Assembly (NCBI GenBank): GCA_963678585.2
Contig: CAXXGA010000002.1
Location: forward strand, 2,976,001-3,040,000
DNA length: 64,000 nucleotides
Reading direction: 5' to 3'
Origin: Breoghania sp963678585
GTDB taxonomy: Bacteria; Pseudomonadota; Alphaproteobacteria; Rhizobiales; Stappiaceae
The notes under the pieces are model-generated. The model saw only the letters and a program-made list of their open reading frames with translations, made no database searches and had not been told where the DNA came from. Made by a program: the position numbers and the translations under genes. Positions 50,282 to 63,383 of the stretch are shown here, in pieces; position 1 is the stretch's first letter, and each line of letters opens with the position of its first letter.

Positions 50282-51346
50282 TCATGGCTGCGGGTCATCC
50301 TCGATCAGGTCGAGCGCCGTGCGCGCGATGATCGGAATGAGCTTGCCCATCTCCAGACCCTGCTCCGGATTGGAGCCATTGCCGTCCAGCGCGCGCTTTT
50401 TCACGCCCTGAAGGATGGCGGCGATGCGGAAGAAGGAAAAGGCGAGACAGAAGGTCCAGTGATCGATGCCCGAAATCCCGCGCCGCTCGCAATAGCGCGC
50501 GACATAGGCCGCCTCATTGGGAATGCCGAGCGCCTTTCGATCCAGCCCGGCAAGCCCGCGCAGTCCGCCTGTATGCGGCAGACGCCACTGCATGCACTGA
50601 TAGGCGAGATCGGAATGGGGATGGCCGAGCGTGGCAAGCTCCCAGTCCACCACGGCGATGACGCGCGGCTTATCGGGGGCGAAGATCAGGTTGTCGATGC
50701 GATAATCGCCGTGGACGAGCGAAACCTGCCCGTCGTCCTCAGGCACATTCGCCTCCACCCAGGACATCAGTTCGTCCATATCGGGCAGAGCCCCGGTCTC
50801 GCTGTCGCGATACTGGCGCGACCAGCGCGAGACCTGCCGGGCGAAATAGTTGCCGGGCCTGCCGAAGTCGGAAAGTCGCACCGCCTCCACATCGACCGAA
50901 TGCAGGGCGGCCAGAACCCGGTTCATCTCGTCATAGACGGCACCGCGTTCCTCGCACGAGAGGTCCGGCAAGGACGGATCCCAGAAGACGCGGCCCTTGC
51001 GATACGCCATGACATAGAACATCGAGCCGATGACATCGTCGTCCTCGCACAGCGCCAGCGGGTCTGCGACCGGGACATCCGTGTCCATGAGCGCGCTGAT
51101 GACGCGATATTCGCGATCGACCGCATGGGCCGATTTCAAAAGCTTACCCGGCGGCTTGCGGCGCAGCACATAGGAGCCGCTCGCCGCATCGAGCCGATAG
51201 GTCGGGTTCGATTGTCCACCCGGAAATTTCTCCGCCCGTGCAGGCCCTTCAAAGCCCGAAACATGCTCGCAAAGCCATGCCTCGAGCCGCCCCTCAACCG
51301 GCCCGTCCAGCCGCATCGGGGCAAGCGCATCCAACGCCTTGTCCAT
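50282..51346 (-). CDS. Phosphotransferase family protein (aminoglycoside phosphotransferase fold)
   Basis: Encodes 354 residues from the ATG at 51346, preceded by GGGAGGAACG. An upstream in-frame extension of 50 residues is rejected. N-terminal lobe with FPGGQSNPTYRL and VLRRKPPGKLL (ATP-binding Lys). The catalytic loop is LVHGDYRIDNLIF and the metal-binding Asp is in VVDWELATLGHPHSDLA. This subgroup is often linked to acyl-CoA dehydrogenases (ACAD10/11-like) and phosphorylates hydroxyacyl-CoAs such as 4-hydroxyacyl-CoA. No dehydrogenase is adjacent here, so the substrate is inferred from family only. The gene stands alone, 185 bp from otsB and 280 bp from a divergent lipid kinase. Confidence 0.85.
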   Translation of the reverse strand: MDKALDALAPMRLDGPVEGRLEAWLCEHVSGFEGPARAEKFPGGQSNPTYRLDAASGSYVLRRKPPGKLLKSAHAVDREYRVISALMDTDVPVADPLALCEDDDVIGSMFYVMAYRKGRVFWDPSLPDLSCEERGAVYDEMNRVLAALHSVDVEAVRLSDFGRPGNYFARQVSRWSRQYRDSETGALPDMDELMSWVEANVPEDDGQVSLVHGDYRIDNLIFAPDKPRVIAVVDWELATLGHPHSDLAYQCMQWRLPHTGGLRGLAGLDRKALGIPNEAAYVARYCERRGISGIDHWTFCLAFSFFRIAAILQGVKKRALDGNGSNPEQGLEMGKLIPIIARTALDLIEDDPQP

Positions 51347-51626
51347 CGTTCCTCCCAAAACTTCGCCCCGGCTTGATCCTGGGGCCCCTCCTACGATCTC
51401 CGGCCCGGCCATAGCCCCTCCCAAGGCTGTCCGGACCGTTTCGGGCGAAGGGCGAAACACCCCCGCCACAGGACGACCGGGTCGCATGCTAGACAAAACC
51501 TTCCCGCCGGGGAACCGACAGAACCGGGAAATCTGACCTTACGGCAAATTGCGGAGAAAATCCGGGAACCGCAGCTTGGCCTGAAACGTTTCACCGTTCG
51601 AACAGCCACCAGGAAACGATGCCGCC

Positions 51627-52562
51627 ATGACAGGTCCCCGACACCTGACGATCATTCTCCACGCCAAGGCCGCCGGACAGAAAGGCGTACAGGAGGCGGT
51701 CAGCGCTATTTCCCGAAAGGGGCACCTTGTCGATGTGAAGGTGACGGAACGTCCCGGCGACGGCGAACGCTTCTCCCATCAAGCCGCCAAAGCCGCCGCC
51801 CACGGCGAGGTCGATACAATCGTGTCCGGCGGCGGCGACGGCACGCTGAACGCCGTGGTCAGCGGCGCGCTGGAAGCGGCTGAGAAACCGCAGTGCTCTT
51901 TCGCGCTGATGCCGCTCGGCACAGCCAACGATTTCGCGCAAAACGCCGCCATTCCGCTTGATCCGGCAGAGGCGCTGGACGCAGCGCTGACCGCCCCCGC
52001 CCGCGCCACCGACGTCGCCGGTGTGAAAATCGACGGCCGACAGAAGTCGCAGGCTTTCGTCAACATGGCGACCGCAGGTTTCGGTCCGCGCGTGACCTCA
52101 GAGACCGATCCGGACCTGAAGGAGAAACTGGGCGGCGCGGCCTACCTCCTGTCCGCCCTCGCCCGTATCGGCGAAGTGACGCCATGGGCAGGCCGGATCA
52201 GGGCGGATGGCTTTTCGTGGGAGGGATCCTTTGCGGCCCTCGCCGTCGGCAACGGCAGGCGGGCGGGTGGCGGCGTGGAACTGTGCCCGCTCGCCGAACT
52301 CGATGACGGCGCGCTCGATCTGACGGTCATCGAGGCCCCCGACGGCGATGTTCTGGCGGGGCTCGTCTCCTCGCTTCCGATGGCCGTGGGATTGCAGCCC
52401 GACAGCGTGACCCGCGCCCGTGCGAGCGCCTTCGAGGTGGAAACGGACAATCCCGTTCCCCTCAGCCTCGACGGTGAAATGCTGGAAGCAAGCCGCTTCA
52501 CGTTTTCGGTGAAACGGCACGCAATCCGCTTTCACCTGCCCGACCCGCTGTCCCGGCTTTAG
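51627..52562 (+). CDS. YegS-like lipid/diacylglycerol kinase
   Basis: Encodes 311 residues. The diacylglycerol-kinase catalytic motif GGGDGTLNAV lies near residues 67-76, followed by LMPLGTANDFAQN. The C-terminal domain has GNGRRAGGGVELCPLAELDDGALDLTVI and LDGEMLE as in YegS. These cytoplasmic or membrane-associated enzymes phosphorylate lipid alcohols such as phosphatidylglycerol or diacylglycerol. It ends 8 bp before the convergent glpR stop. The AGGAAAC site lies 10 nt upstream of the ATG. Confidence 0.9.
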   Translation: MTGPRHLTIILHAKAAGQKGVQEAVSAISRKGHLVDVKVTERPGDGERFSHQAAKAAAHGEVDTIVSGGGDGTLNAVVSGALEAAEKPQCSFALMPLGTANDFAQNAAIPLDPAEALDAALTAPARATDVAGVKIDGRQKSQAFVNMATAGFGPRVTSETDPDLKEKLGGAAYLLSALARIGEVTPWAGRIRADGFSWEGSFAALAVGNGRRAGGGVELCPLAELDDGALDLTVIEAPDGDVLAGLVSSLPMAVGLQPDSVTRARASAFEVETDNPVPLSLDGEMLEASRFTFSVKRHAIRFHLPDPLSRL

Positions 52563-52570
52563 GGACCCGC

Positions 52571-53344
52571 TCAGGCTGGCTCCGCGTCCGCCACAACGAC
52601 CCGCGTCCCCCATTCGCGGCACAGCGCGTCGAGCCCTGGCTCAAGCGGGTTGTCGGTGAAGAAGCTGTCGATTTCCGAAAGCGAGGCGATGCGGCCCGGC
52701 GCGGTGCGCTGGAACTTGGAATGGTCGGCGACGAGGAAGGTCTTGCGGGCCTGTCGCAGGATCGACTTGCTGACATTCACCTCCTGAATGTCGAAATCGA
52801 GAATGTCGCCGTCGAGATCGATGGCCGAACAGCCGACCACCGCCAGATCGAACTTGAACTGCATGATCGTCTGGCTGGCGAGATCGCCCACCAGCCCGCC
52901 GTCTGACCGCCTCAGCGTGCCGCCGGTGACGATCACCTGACAGTCGGGGTTCACCGCCAGGATGTTGGCCACGTTGATATTGTTGGTAACCACCAGAAGA
53001 TTGCGGTGATGAATGAGCCTGCGTGCCACTGCCTCGGTGCTGGTGCCAAGATTGAGAAACACCGAAATATCCTCAGGGATCTCCTCGGCACAGACCGCGG
53101 CGATGGACGCCTTTTCCGCCTCATGGAGAACACGCCGGTCCTCGTAGCCGATATTGGTCGTGCCCGACGGCAGCATGGCCCCGCCGTGGACCCGCTCCAG
53201 CCGCCCCGCATCGCCTAGCTCGCCGAGATCGCGCCGGATGGTCTGCTGCGTCACGCCGAAATGCGCGGCCAGTCCCTCCACCGTGACCCGCCCCTCGCGC
53301 CGGGCGATCTCCAGGATCTCGTTCTGCCGGAAACTGATCGCCAT
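52571..53344 (-). CDS. glpR: DeoR-family repressor GlpR
   Basis: Encodes 257 residues from the ATG at 53344; a longer frame is rejected because it adds 24 residues of low-complexity sequence. N-terminal winged helix RQNEILEIARREGRVTVEGLAAHFGVTQQTIRRDL and a sugar-phosphate-binding C-terminal domain with FLNLGTSTEAVARRL and VVGCSAIDLDGDILDFD. GlpR represses glycerol genes and is released by glycerol-3-phosphate. It is divergent from glpD with a 473-bp intergenic region, consistent with control of the glp operon and itself. Confidence 0.92.
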   Translation of the reverse strand: MAISFRQNEILEIARREGRVTVEGLAAHFGVTQQTIRRDLGELGDAGRLERVHGGAMLPSGTTNIGYEDRRVLHEAEKASIAAVCAEEIPEDISVFLNLGTSTEAVARRLIHHRNLLVVTNNINVANILAVNPDCQVIVTGGTLRRSDGGLVGDLASQTIMQFKFDLAVVGCSAIDLDGDILDFDIQEVNVSKSILRQARKTFLVADHSKFQRTAPGRIASLSEIDSFFTDNPLEPGLDALCREWGTRVVVADAEPA

Positions 53345-53817
53345 ATTCCCCGTCTTGCCCCCGCCCTTCGCGCTGCCGACACCGTTTAGCGCCCCGAAAC
53401 GGCGGGCCGCAAGCACCGAGACTAGCGCGCCCGCATCGACGCATGCCAGCGCAAATGTTCGTTTTTACGCGCTTTCAGGAGAGAACACGAAAATAACCAC
53501 AAGAAACGTCAATCTTGCTGTCCAATCGCGCAATTTCCCGCATTTTCGCACCTGCGAAGAGCACGCTGCAGGCGCGAAGAGGCCGGAAACAAGCCTCAAC
53601 CTGCGCCGAATAACCCATTATTCTCAGATGGATGTGACGATACCAACATTTACGAAAATAAATCCTTTTCATTTTTGTTTCTTCACTCTAGTTTGCCAGC
53701 ATAAACGAAAGCGCTTCCGCAGCGGATCCGCGACGTCAGCCGCCTGTTCGAAACCGGACCGGACTGCATTTCAAGCGGACTCTCAAGCGAAAATGAAAGG
53801 CGCATCAGGAGGCAAAC
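53345..53817. promoter_or_regulatory. glpR-glpD divergent regulatory region
   Basis: A 473-bp region without genes. Two related elements are seen: TTCGTTTTTACGC at 53458-53470 and, on the minus strand, TTCGTTTATGC at 53699-53709. Both could be GlpR half-sites, since DeoR proteins often bind TTCG/CGAA-rich sequences. The AT-rich part at 53630-53710 probably holds the glpD promoter. Assignment is inference. Confidence 0.4.
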
Positions 53818-55422
53818 GTGTCGAAGGCGACGAAAGCCGGTCCCCTTTATGATCTTCTGATTGTCGGCGGTGGCATCAACGGGTGCGGCATCGCCCGCGA
53901 TGCGGCAGGCCGCGGTCTGTTGGTCGCGCTGGTGGAGATGAACGACCTCGCCTCCGCCACGTCCTCCGCCTCCACCAAGCTGTTTCATGGCGGCCTGCGC
54001 TATCTCGAATATTTCGAGCTGCGTCTCGTGCGCGAGGCGCTGGTCGAGCGCGAAAGGCTACTCACCGCGATGCCGCATATCAGTTGGCCGATGCGCTTCG
54101 TGCTGCCTTACGGGCCGGAAATGCGCTTCGACACCGACACGCCGGTCTCAAAGCTGCTGCATGTTTTCATGCCGTGGATGAAGGGCAGCCGCCCGGCCTG
54201 GATCGTTCGCATCGGGCTCTTTCTCTATGACATCATGGGCGGACGGAAAATCCTGCCGCCGACCTCGACGCTGGACCTGACCAGGGCACCCGAGGGCGCA
54301 CCGCTTCAGGAGCGCTTCCGCAAGGCCTACGAATATTCCGATTGCTGGGTGGAGGATTCCCGCCTCGTCGTCCTGAACGCGCGCGATGCGAAAACCCGCG
54401 GCGCGGAGATCATGGTGCGCTCCAAGGTCATCGCCAGCGAGCGCCATGCGGATGAATGGTTGGTGACGGTGGAAGACACCGAAACCGGGCAACGGCGCGA
54501 GATGCGCGCGAAATGTCTGGTGAACGCGGGCGGCCCGTGGGTCGGCGACATTCTTCAAAACCGCACCCATGTGAACACCCGCGAGAACGTACGCCTCGTA
54601 CGCGGCAGCCACATCGTGACCCGCAAGCTCTACGACCACGACAAGTGCTACTTCCTGCAAGGCAACGACGGCCGCATCATCTTCACCATTCCCTATGAGA
54701 CCGATTACACCCTGATCGGCACCACCGATCAGGATCATCCGGATCCGGACACGCCGCCGGAATGCACTGAGGAAGAGCAGGACTACCTCTGCAATTTCGT
54801 CTCCGGCTATTTCAAGAAGCCCGTCACCCGCGACGACATCGTGTGGACTTATTCCGGCGTCCGCCCGCTTTATGACGACGGGGCGAGTTCAGCCACCGCG
54901 GCGACCCGCGATTACGTCCTGACCACGGACGATACCGACGGCGCGCCGATCCTCAATGTCTTCGGCGGCAAGATCACCACCTATCGCCGGCTTGCAGAAA
55001 GCGCGATGGACAAGATCGGGCGATGGTTCCCGGGTCTGAGCGGCCACTGGACGGCGGGCGTGCCCCTGCCGGGCGGCGACTTTGCCGTTTCAGGTGTGGA
55101 TACACAGATACAACGCTTGCGCGAAGCCTACCCTTTCCTCAACGGTTTTAACGCCCGGCGCCTTGTGCGAGCATACGGCACCGATGCCTTCGATATTCTG
55201 GGCACGGCGAAAACCCGCGAAGATCTTGGGAGGGATTTTGGCGCGACATTGAGCGAACGCGAGGCGGCGTGGTTGATGGACCGCGAATTCGCCTGCACCG
55301 CGCAAGATATTGTCTGGCGCAGAAGCAAGCTCGGCTTGCGCATGAGCGCCGAGGAAATCGCAAAACTCGACGATTGGATGCAGCTGCGTCGCAAGGAGGG
55401 AACGTCGGCGGCAGCTGAGTAG
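53818..55422 (+). CDS. glpD: Aerobic glycerol-3-phosphate dehydrogenase GlpD
   Basis: Encodes 534 residues from a GTG at 53818 preceded by AGGAGGCAAAC. The FAD-binding motif LLIVGGGINGCGIARDAAGRG lies at the N-terminus, followed by SSASTKLFHGGLRYLE. The C-terminus has the helical cap domain with ARRLVRAYGTDAFD. It oxidises glycerol-3-phosphate to dihydroxyacetone phosphate and passes electrons to ubiquinone at the inner membrane. It leads glpD-glpS-glpT-glpP-glpQ-DUF2160-glpV, so uptake and use of glycerol share one transcript. A glycerol kinase gene is not in this window. Confidence 0.95.
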   Translation: MSKATKAGPLYDLLIVGGGINGCGIARDAAGRGLLVALVEMNDLASATSSASTKLFHGGLRYLEYFELRLVREALVERERLLTAMPHISWPMRFVLPYGPEMRFDTDTPVSKLLHVFMPWMKGSRPAWIVRIGLFLYDIMGGRKILPPTSTLDLTRAPEGAPLQERFRKAYEYSDCWVEDSRLVVLNARDAKTRGAEIMVRSKVIASERHADEWLVTVEDTETGQRREMRAKCLVNAGGPWVGDILQNRTHVNTRENVRLVRGSHIVTRKLYDHDKCYFLQGNDGRIIFTIPYETDYTLIGTTDQDHPDPDTPPECTEEEQDYLCNFVSGYFKKPVTRDDIVWTYSGVRPLYDDGASSATAATRDYVLTTDDTDGAPILNVFGGKITTYRRLAESAMDKIGRWFPGLSGHWTAGVPLPGGDFAVSGVDTQIQRLREAYPFLNGFNARRLVRAYGTDAFDILGTAKTREDLGRDFGATLSEREAAWLMDREFACTAQDIVWRRSKLGLRMSAEEIAKLDDWMQLRRKEGTSAAAE

Positions 55423-55452
55423 TCCTTGGAGGAGGACTGTCCGGGAGGGGAA

Positions 55453-56541
55453 ATGACACTGGCTTTGGAAGCCGCGGCCAAGACGGTCGGCGGGAGGGTT
55501 CACATACATCCGACCAGCCTTGAGCTGCAGAAGGGCACGATGAACGTCCTTCTGGGCCCGACGCTGTCCGGCAAGACGACGCTGATGCGGCTGATGGCGG
55601 GTCTCGACCGCCCGACCGCGGGCCGCGTGCTGTGGGAAGGCCGCGACGTGACGGGGCTGCGCGTGCAGGACCGCAACGTCGCCATGGTCTATCAGCAGTT
55701 CATCAACTACCCCTCCATGACAGTCTTTGAGAACATCGCCAGCCCGCTGCGCCTGATGGGCCGCAGCAAGGCCGAGATTGAGCGCGCCGTCGCCCGTGCA
55801 TCCGAAATGATGAAGCTTGAGGGCATGCTGCAGCGAAAGCCGCTGGAGCTTTCCGGAGGCCAGCAGCAGCGCTGCGCGCTGGCCCGCGCACTGGTGAAGG
55901 AGGCGGGCCTCGTCCTCCTCGACGAGCCGCTCGCCAATCTCGACTACAAGCTGCGCGAGGAACTGCGCGTGGAGATCCCCAAGATCTTCGAGGAATCGGG
56001 CTCGATCTTCGTCTACGCCACAACCGAGCCGGAAGAAGCGCTCCTGCTTGGCGGAAATACCGCGACGCTCTGGGAAGGCCGCATCACCCAGTTCGGCCCG
56101 ACGCCGGAGGTCTATCGCAAGCCCGTGGACGCCACCACCGCACGCGCCTTTTCCGATCCGCCGATGAATTTCCTCGCGATCGCCAAGACCGGCAACCGCC
56201 TGCTTTTCGGAGGCGGCCAGACCCTGCCCGCCTCCGGCAAGCTCAAGGAACTTGCGGACGGGCGTTACATGGCGGGTTTCCGCCCCAACCATCTGGAGGT
56301 TGCCCGGCATACGGCCGAGGCCATGACCTTCACGCCGACCATCGACGTCACCGAGATCACGGGGTCCGAAACCTTCCTCCATCTGGAGCATCACGGCGAG
56401 AAATGGGTGGGCCTCATTCACGGCGTCCACGCCCTTCGCCACGACCAGCCGATCGAGGTCTTCCTCGATCCCGCCCACATCTACATCTTCGCCGAAGACG
56501 GCAGGCTCGTCGTGCCCGCCTCTTACGCGATGGCGGCCTGA
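55453..56541 (+). CDS. glpS: Glycerol ABC transporter ATP-binding protein GlpS
   Basis: Encodes 362 residues from the ATG at 55453, preceded by GGGAGGGG. The signature LSGGQQQR (133-140) and Walker B LVLLDEPLANLD are intact. The Walker A is unusual: GPTLSGKT (35-42) has Leu in place of the third conserved Gly. The H-loop position reads ATTEPEE, so the usual switch His is Thr191. The C-terminal TOBE region is present. It pairs with GlpT, whose signature is degenerate. GlpSTPQ-V imports glycerol in Rhizobium leguminosarum; this gene matches that system in order and neighbours. Confidence 0.9.
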   Translation: MTLALEAAAKTVGGRVHIHPTSLELQKGTMNVLLGPTLSGKTTLMRLMAGLDRPTAGRVLWEGRDVTGLRVQDRNVAMVYQQFINYPSMTVFENIASPLRLMGRSKAEIERAVARASEMMKLEGMLQRKPLELSGGQQQRCALARALVKEAGLVLLDEPLANLDYKLREELRVEIPKIFEESGSIFVYATTEPEEALLLGGNTATLWEGRITQFGPTPEVYRKPVDATTARAFSDPPMNFLAIAKTGNRLLFGGGQTLPASGKLKELADGRYMAGFRPNHLEVARHTAEAMTFTPTIDVTEITGSETFLHLEHHGEKWVGLIHGVHALRHDQPIEVFLDPAHIYIFAEDGRLVVPASYAMAA

Positions 56542-56556
56542 GGGAGAGACACGACC

Positions 56557-59383
<2,827 letters not shown>

Positions 59384-59407
59384 TCCGCATCGGGGAGGAA
59401 TGACAAC

Positions 59408-59680
59408 ATGGACTGGATGGCATGGACCACGCCGACGGCCATTTTCTTTGCCGTCATCGCAAGCCTGCTGATCGTCTTCACGGTGCTGGGCATCCGTTTT
59501 CCGGAAACCCCGCGCGTGGGCGTCTTGCGCATCGAGACGACCCGCGGCGACCGGCTTTTCATCACGCTTCTGGGCTCGGCCTTCATCAATCTGGCCTGGC
59601 TCGGTCTTTCCGGCCTGCCCCAATGGGGCGCGCTGGTGGTCTGCCTGATCTACGCGACAGCGGTTTTCCGCTGGGTGTGA
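59408..59680 (+). CDS. Small membrane protein of the DUF2160 family
   Basis: Encodes 90 residues with three membrane spans: about 10-29, 51-68 and 72-89. The loop RIETTRGDRLFITLLGSAFINLAW is typical of DUF2160. The family occurs almost only in glycerol transport operons, between the permease genes and the binding-protein gene as here. Its role is not known; it might be a small subunit or assembly factor of GlpPQ. Confidence 0.85.
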   Translation: MDWMAWTTPTAIFFAVIASLLIVFTVLGIRFPETPRVGVLRIETTRGDRLFITLLGSAFINLAWLGLSGLPQWGALVVCLIYATAVFRWV

Positions 59681-59764
59681 CGGGCGAGGAGGAAGGCGAT
59701 CCGGCAAGGGAGCGAGGCCGGGCCGCTTGAACGACTGACGCTTCTTTTGTTCTGGGAGGAAACA

Positions 59765-61476
<1,712 letters not shown>

Positions 61477-61486
<10 letters not shown>

Positions 61487-61508
61487 CTGGGCAGTGACTG
61501 GGCAGTGA
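61477..61508 (+). repeat. Triplicated 11-bp unit at the glpV stop codon
   Basis: CTGG(G)CAGTGA occurs three times in a row, the first containing the real TGA stop (61484-61486). It looks like slippage duplication of the stop-codon region, leaving two extra in-frame-independent TGA triplets. Confidence 0.6.
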
Positions 61509-61568
61509 TTGACCTGTGACCGAGCATTGACCGGGCAGGAGCCATAAGGCCTGCCTGACAAACGCGAA

Positions 61569-61601
61569 ACGGGCGCCGCAAAACGGCGCCCGTTTTCTTT
61601 T
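61569..61601 (+). terminator. Rho-independent terminator of the glp operon
   Basis: A perfect 10-bp stem ACGGGCGCCG/CGGCGCCCGT with a 5-nt loop is followed by TTTTCTTTT, 83 bp after the glpV stop. Confidence 0.93.
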
Positions 61602-61627
61602 GCCCCGAGGCATCCCGTGTCCTGCCC

Positions 61628-61692
61628 CTAGTCTTCCCGCAACGCACGGGAGAACTGGTCGGAAAGCGGCTTGAAGAGATAGCTCAGCATCG
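61628..61692 (-). pseudogene. Detached 3' end of an hlyD-type gene (copy A)
   Basis: These 65 bp encode the last 20 codons plus stop of the HlyD-type adaptor, identical in amino acid sequence to the 3' end of the intact gene at 62063-62127. There are five base differences (60/65 identical), all in the last seven codons and all synonymous. The coding frame has no start or upstream part. Together with the intact copy it brackets a 370-bp AT-richer cassette as direct repeats. Confidence 0.85.
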
Positions 61693-62062
61693 GACACCAC
61701 CACCCTTTGAAAACCCGGCGTTTTTTTCTGTAGGCGGCGCCCAGTTTCCGAACCGTGCAATCGGCGATTACCTCAGTCTATGACTAATGCTTCATTGACA
61801 AGATATCGAAACCAGATCCAGCTTCCTATAGGCTTACACTTAAGAAAATAGGAGATGCGAATGAGCGAAAAGCAGGAAGCCGCTAACCAGAGAGCATTCG
61901 AGAAGGGCCAATCAGATTGGCGGGAGGGAAAAGCCTTCCAGGAAAATTATTATCCCCCTAGCTCACCATATTCCCATTTATGGGAGCAAGGCTGGCAGGC
62001 CGAACACGATATACACAACAAGTAAAATATGATGCCGATCGCACCTAAGGGATGAAAGCCCT
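61693..62062. mobile_element. Candidate mini-cassette between direct repeats of the hlyD 3' end
   Basis: About 370 bp of visibly lower GC content than the neighbouring genes, bounded by 65-bp direct repeats (61628-61692 and 62063-62127). It carries one small gene (61861-62025) with a good ribosome binding site. It has no integrase or transposase. The arrangement resembles the product of site-specific insertion at a gene 3' end that rebuilds the target, but could also result from a tandem duplication followed by deletion or replacement. Confidence 0.5.
61861..62025 (+). CDS. 54-residue RMF-like small protein in the cassette
   Basis: Encodes 54 residues with AGGAG seven nt before the ATG. The sequence is hydrophilic and contains the spacing AFEKGQSDWREGK, a Pro/Tyr-rich turn (YYPPSSPYS) and LWEQGWQAEHD. 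A Gly-x-x-x-W/Ala helix, a proline-containing turn and a W-x-x-G-W helix are the pattern of ribosome modulation factor (RMF)-like small proteins common in proteobacteria and phages. It is rather acidic, unlike basic E. coli RMF, so ribosome binding is uncertain. Codon use (TTA, AGA, ATA) and GC differ from surrounding genes, suggesting transfer. Confidence 0.65.
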   Translation: MSEKQEAANQRAFEKGQSDWREGKAFQENYYPPSSPYSHLWEQGWQAEHDIHNK

Positions 62063-63379
62063 CTAGTCCTCGCGAAGCGCGCGGGAGAACTGGTCGGAAA
62101 GCGGCTTGAAGAGATAGCTCAGCATCGTCCGGCGTTGCGTCTCGATGAAGCTCTCCGCAGGCATGCCGGGCAGGAGGCGCAGATCGCCGAGGCGGGCAAG
62201 CTCGTCTTCGGAAATCGAGATATCGATGCGGTAGAAGGCCGAGCCCGTCTTTTCGTTGATGACGCTTGAGGGCGAGATCGTCTCCACACGGCCGAAAAGC
62301 TCCGGCGTCGTGCGCTGGTTGAAGGCGGGAAAACGGATCGTCGCCTGCTGACCGATATGAAGCTGGTCGATGGAGCGCGGATCGACGGCCACCTCCACCT
62401 CAAGCCCTTGGCCTGCCGAAATGAGTTGCATCAGCGTGCCGCCCGCAGGCACCACGCCGCCGATGGTATGGACGTTCATCTCGTGCACGATGCCGTCGAT
62501 GGGTGCGCGGATATCGACCCGCTCCAACTGTTTGGTGGTCGCCACGATCTGCTGGACGAGATCGTCCACCGCGGTGGTCGCCTCGCGCAGTTCCGACAGC
62601 ACCTGCTCGCGGAAGGAACGTTCCACCTGAAGGATGGCGATTTCCGTCTCACGGATGGAATTGTCGATGCGCGCCAGATCCGCCTGATGCTCGGAAATCT
62701 GACCCACGAGATCGGCCCGCGCCCGCTCCTGCGCAACAACGCGGGTCTTGGACGTCAGCCCTTTGGAGAGCAGCGCCCGCAGGCCCGTCAGCTCATCCTC
62801 GATGAGCGCCAGTTGCTCGCGCTTGGAGGCGATGAGCCCTTTCACGCCCGCGATCTCATTGGCGTAACGCGCGATCTTCTCGCGTTGCTGCTCGATTTCG
62901 CCGGTGCGCGTGATGCGTCGGGCCTCGAAAAGTTTCTGCTGACCGCGCTGATGAACCTGCGCCAGATCCCCCAGCCCGTAGGTGCGCACCAGCGCATCGT
63001 CGAAGACGATCTCCTTCAGCCCGTCGCGCTCCGCCTCGAGGCGCGAACGCCGCGCCACCGCCTCGCGCAGGCGGTTGCGATAGATCTCCAGATTGGCCTG
63101 CAGCACCGTCTCGTCGAGCTGCACGAGAATGTCGCCCGCCTTCACCAGATCGCCGTTTTCGACCGCAATCGATTTGACGATGCCGCCGTCGAGATGCTGG
63201 ATCGACTTCGGCTTGCCGCGCACGATGACGGTCCCGTCGGCCACCACCGCGCCCGACAGCGAGGCAATGGCCATCCAGCCAAAGCCGCCGCCGAACAGCA
63301 CCGCAAGGCCGATGAGCCCGGCGACCATCGGCCCCCGCCAGCTGGTGCGCACCATGCGTTTTTCGTCCGTGCCCCTCAT
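62063..63379 (-). CDS. Type I secretion periplasmic adaptor (HlyD family)
   Basis: Encodes 438 residues. One N-terminal span (about 19-40), a lipoyl-like beta domain with GKPKSIQHLDGGIVKSI, a long periplasmic coiled coil of about 190 residues (95-285), the second lipoyl half with IRAPIDGIVHEMNVHTIGGVV, and a beta-barrel domain. The C-terminus ends SRALRED. It links the inner membrane ATPase to an outer-membrane TolC channel for one-step protein export. It follows the ATPase gene by 4 bp. The secreted substrate and TolC are not in the window. Its 3' end is duplicated downstream. Confidence 0.92.
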   Translation of the reverse strand: MRGTDEKRMVRTSWRGPMVAGLIGLAVLFGGGFGWMAIASLSGAVVADGTVIVRGKPKSIQHLDGGIVKSIAVENGDLVKAGDILVQLDETVLQANLEIYRNRLREAVARRSRLEAERDGLKEIVFDDALVRTYGLGDLAQVHQRGQQKLFEARRITRTGEIEQQREKIARYANEIAGVKGLIASKREQLALIEDELTGLRALLSKGLTSKTRVVAQERARADLVGQISEHQADLARIDNSIRETEIAILQVERSFREQVLSELREATTAVDDLVQQIVATTKQLERVDIRAPIDGIVHEMNVHTIGGVVPAGGTLMQLISAGQGLEVEVAVDPRSIDQLHIGQQATIRFPAFNQRTTPELFGRVETISPSSVINEKTGSAFYRIDISISEDELARLGDLRLLPGMPAESFIETQRRTMLSYLFKPLSDQFSRALRED

Positions 63380-63383
63380 CGCC

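Noticed and set aside
61628..61692. Interpretation of the detached hlyD end as sequencing or assembly error
   Set aside because: The copies differ at five synonymous positions and are separated by unique lower-GC sequence, so they are distinct real sequences.
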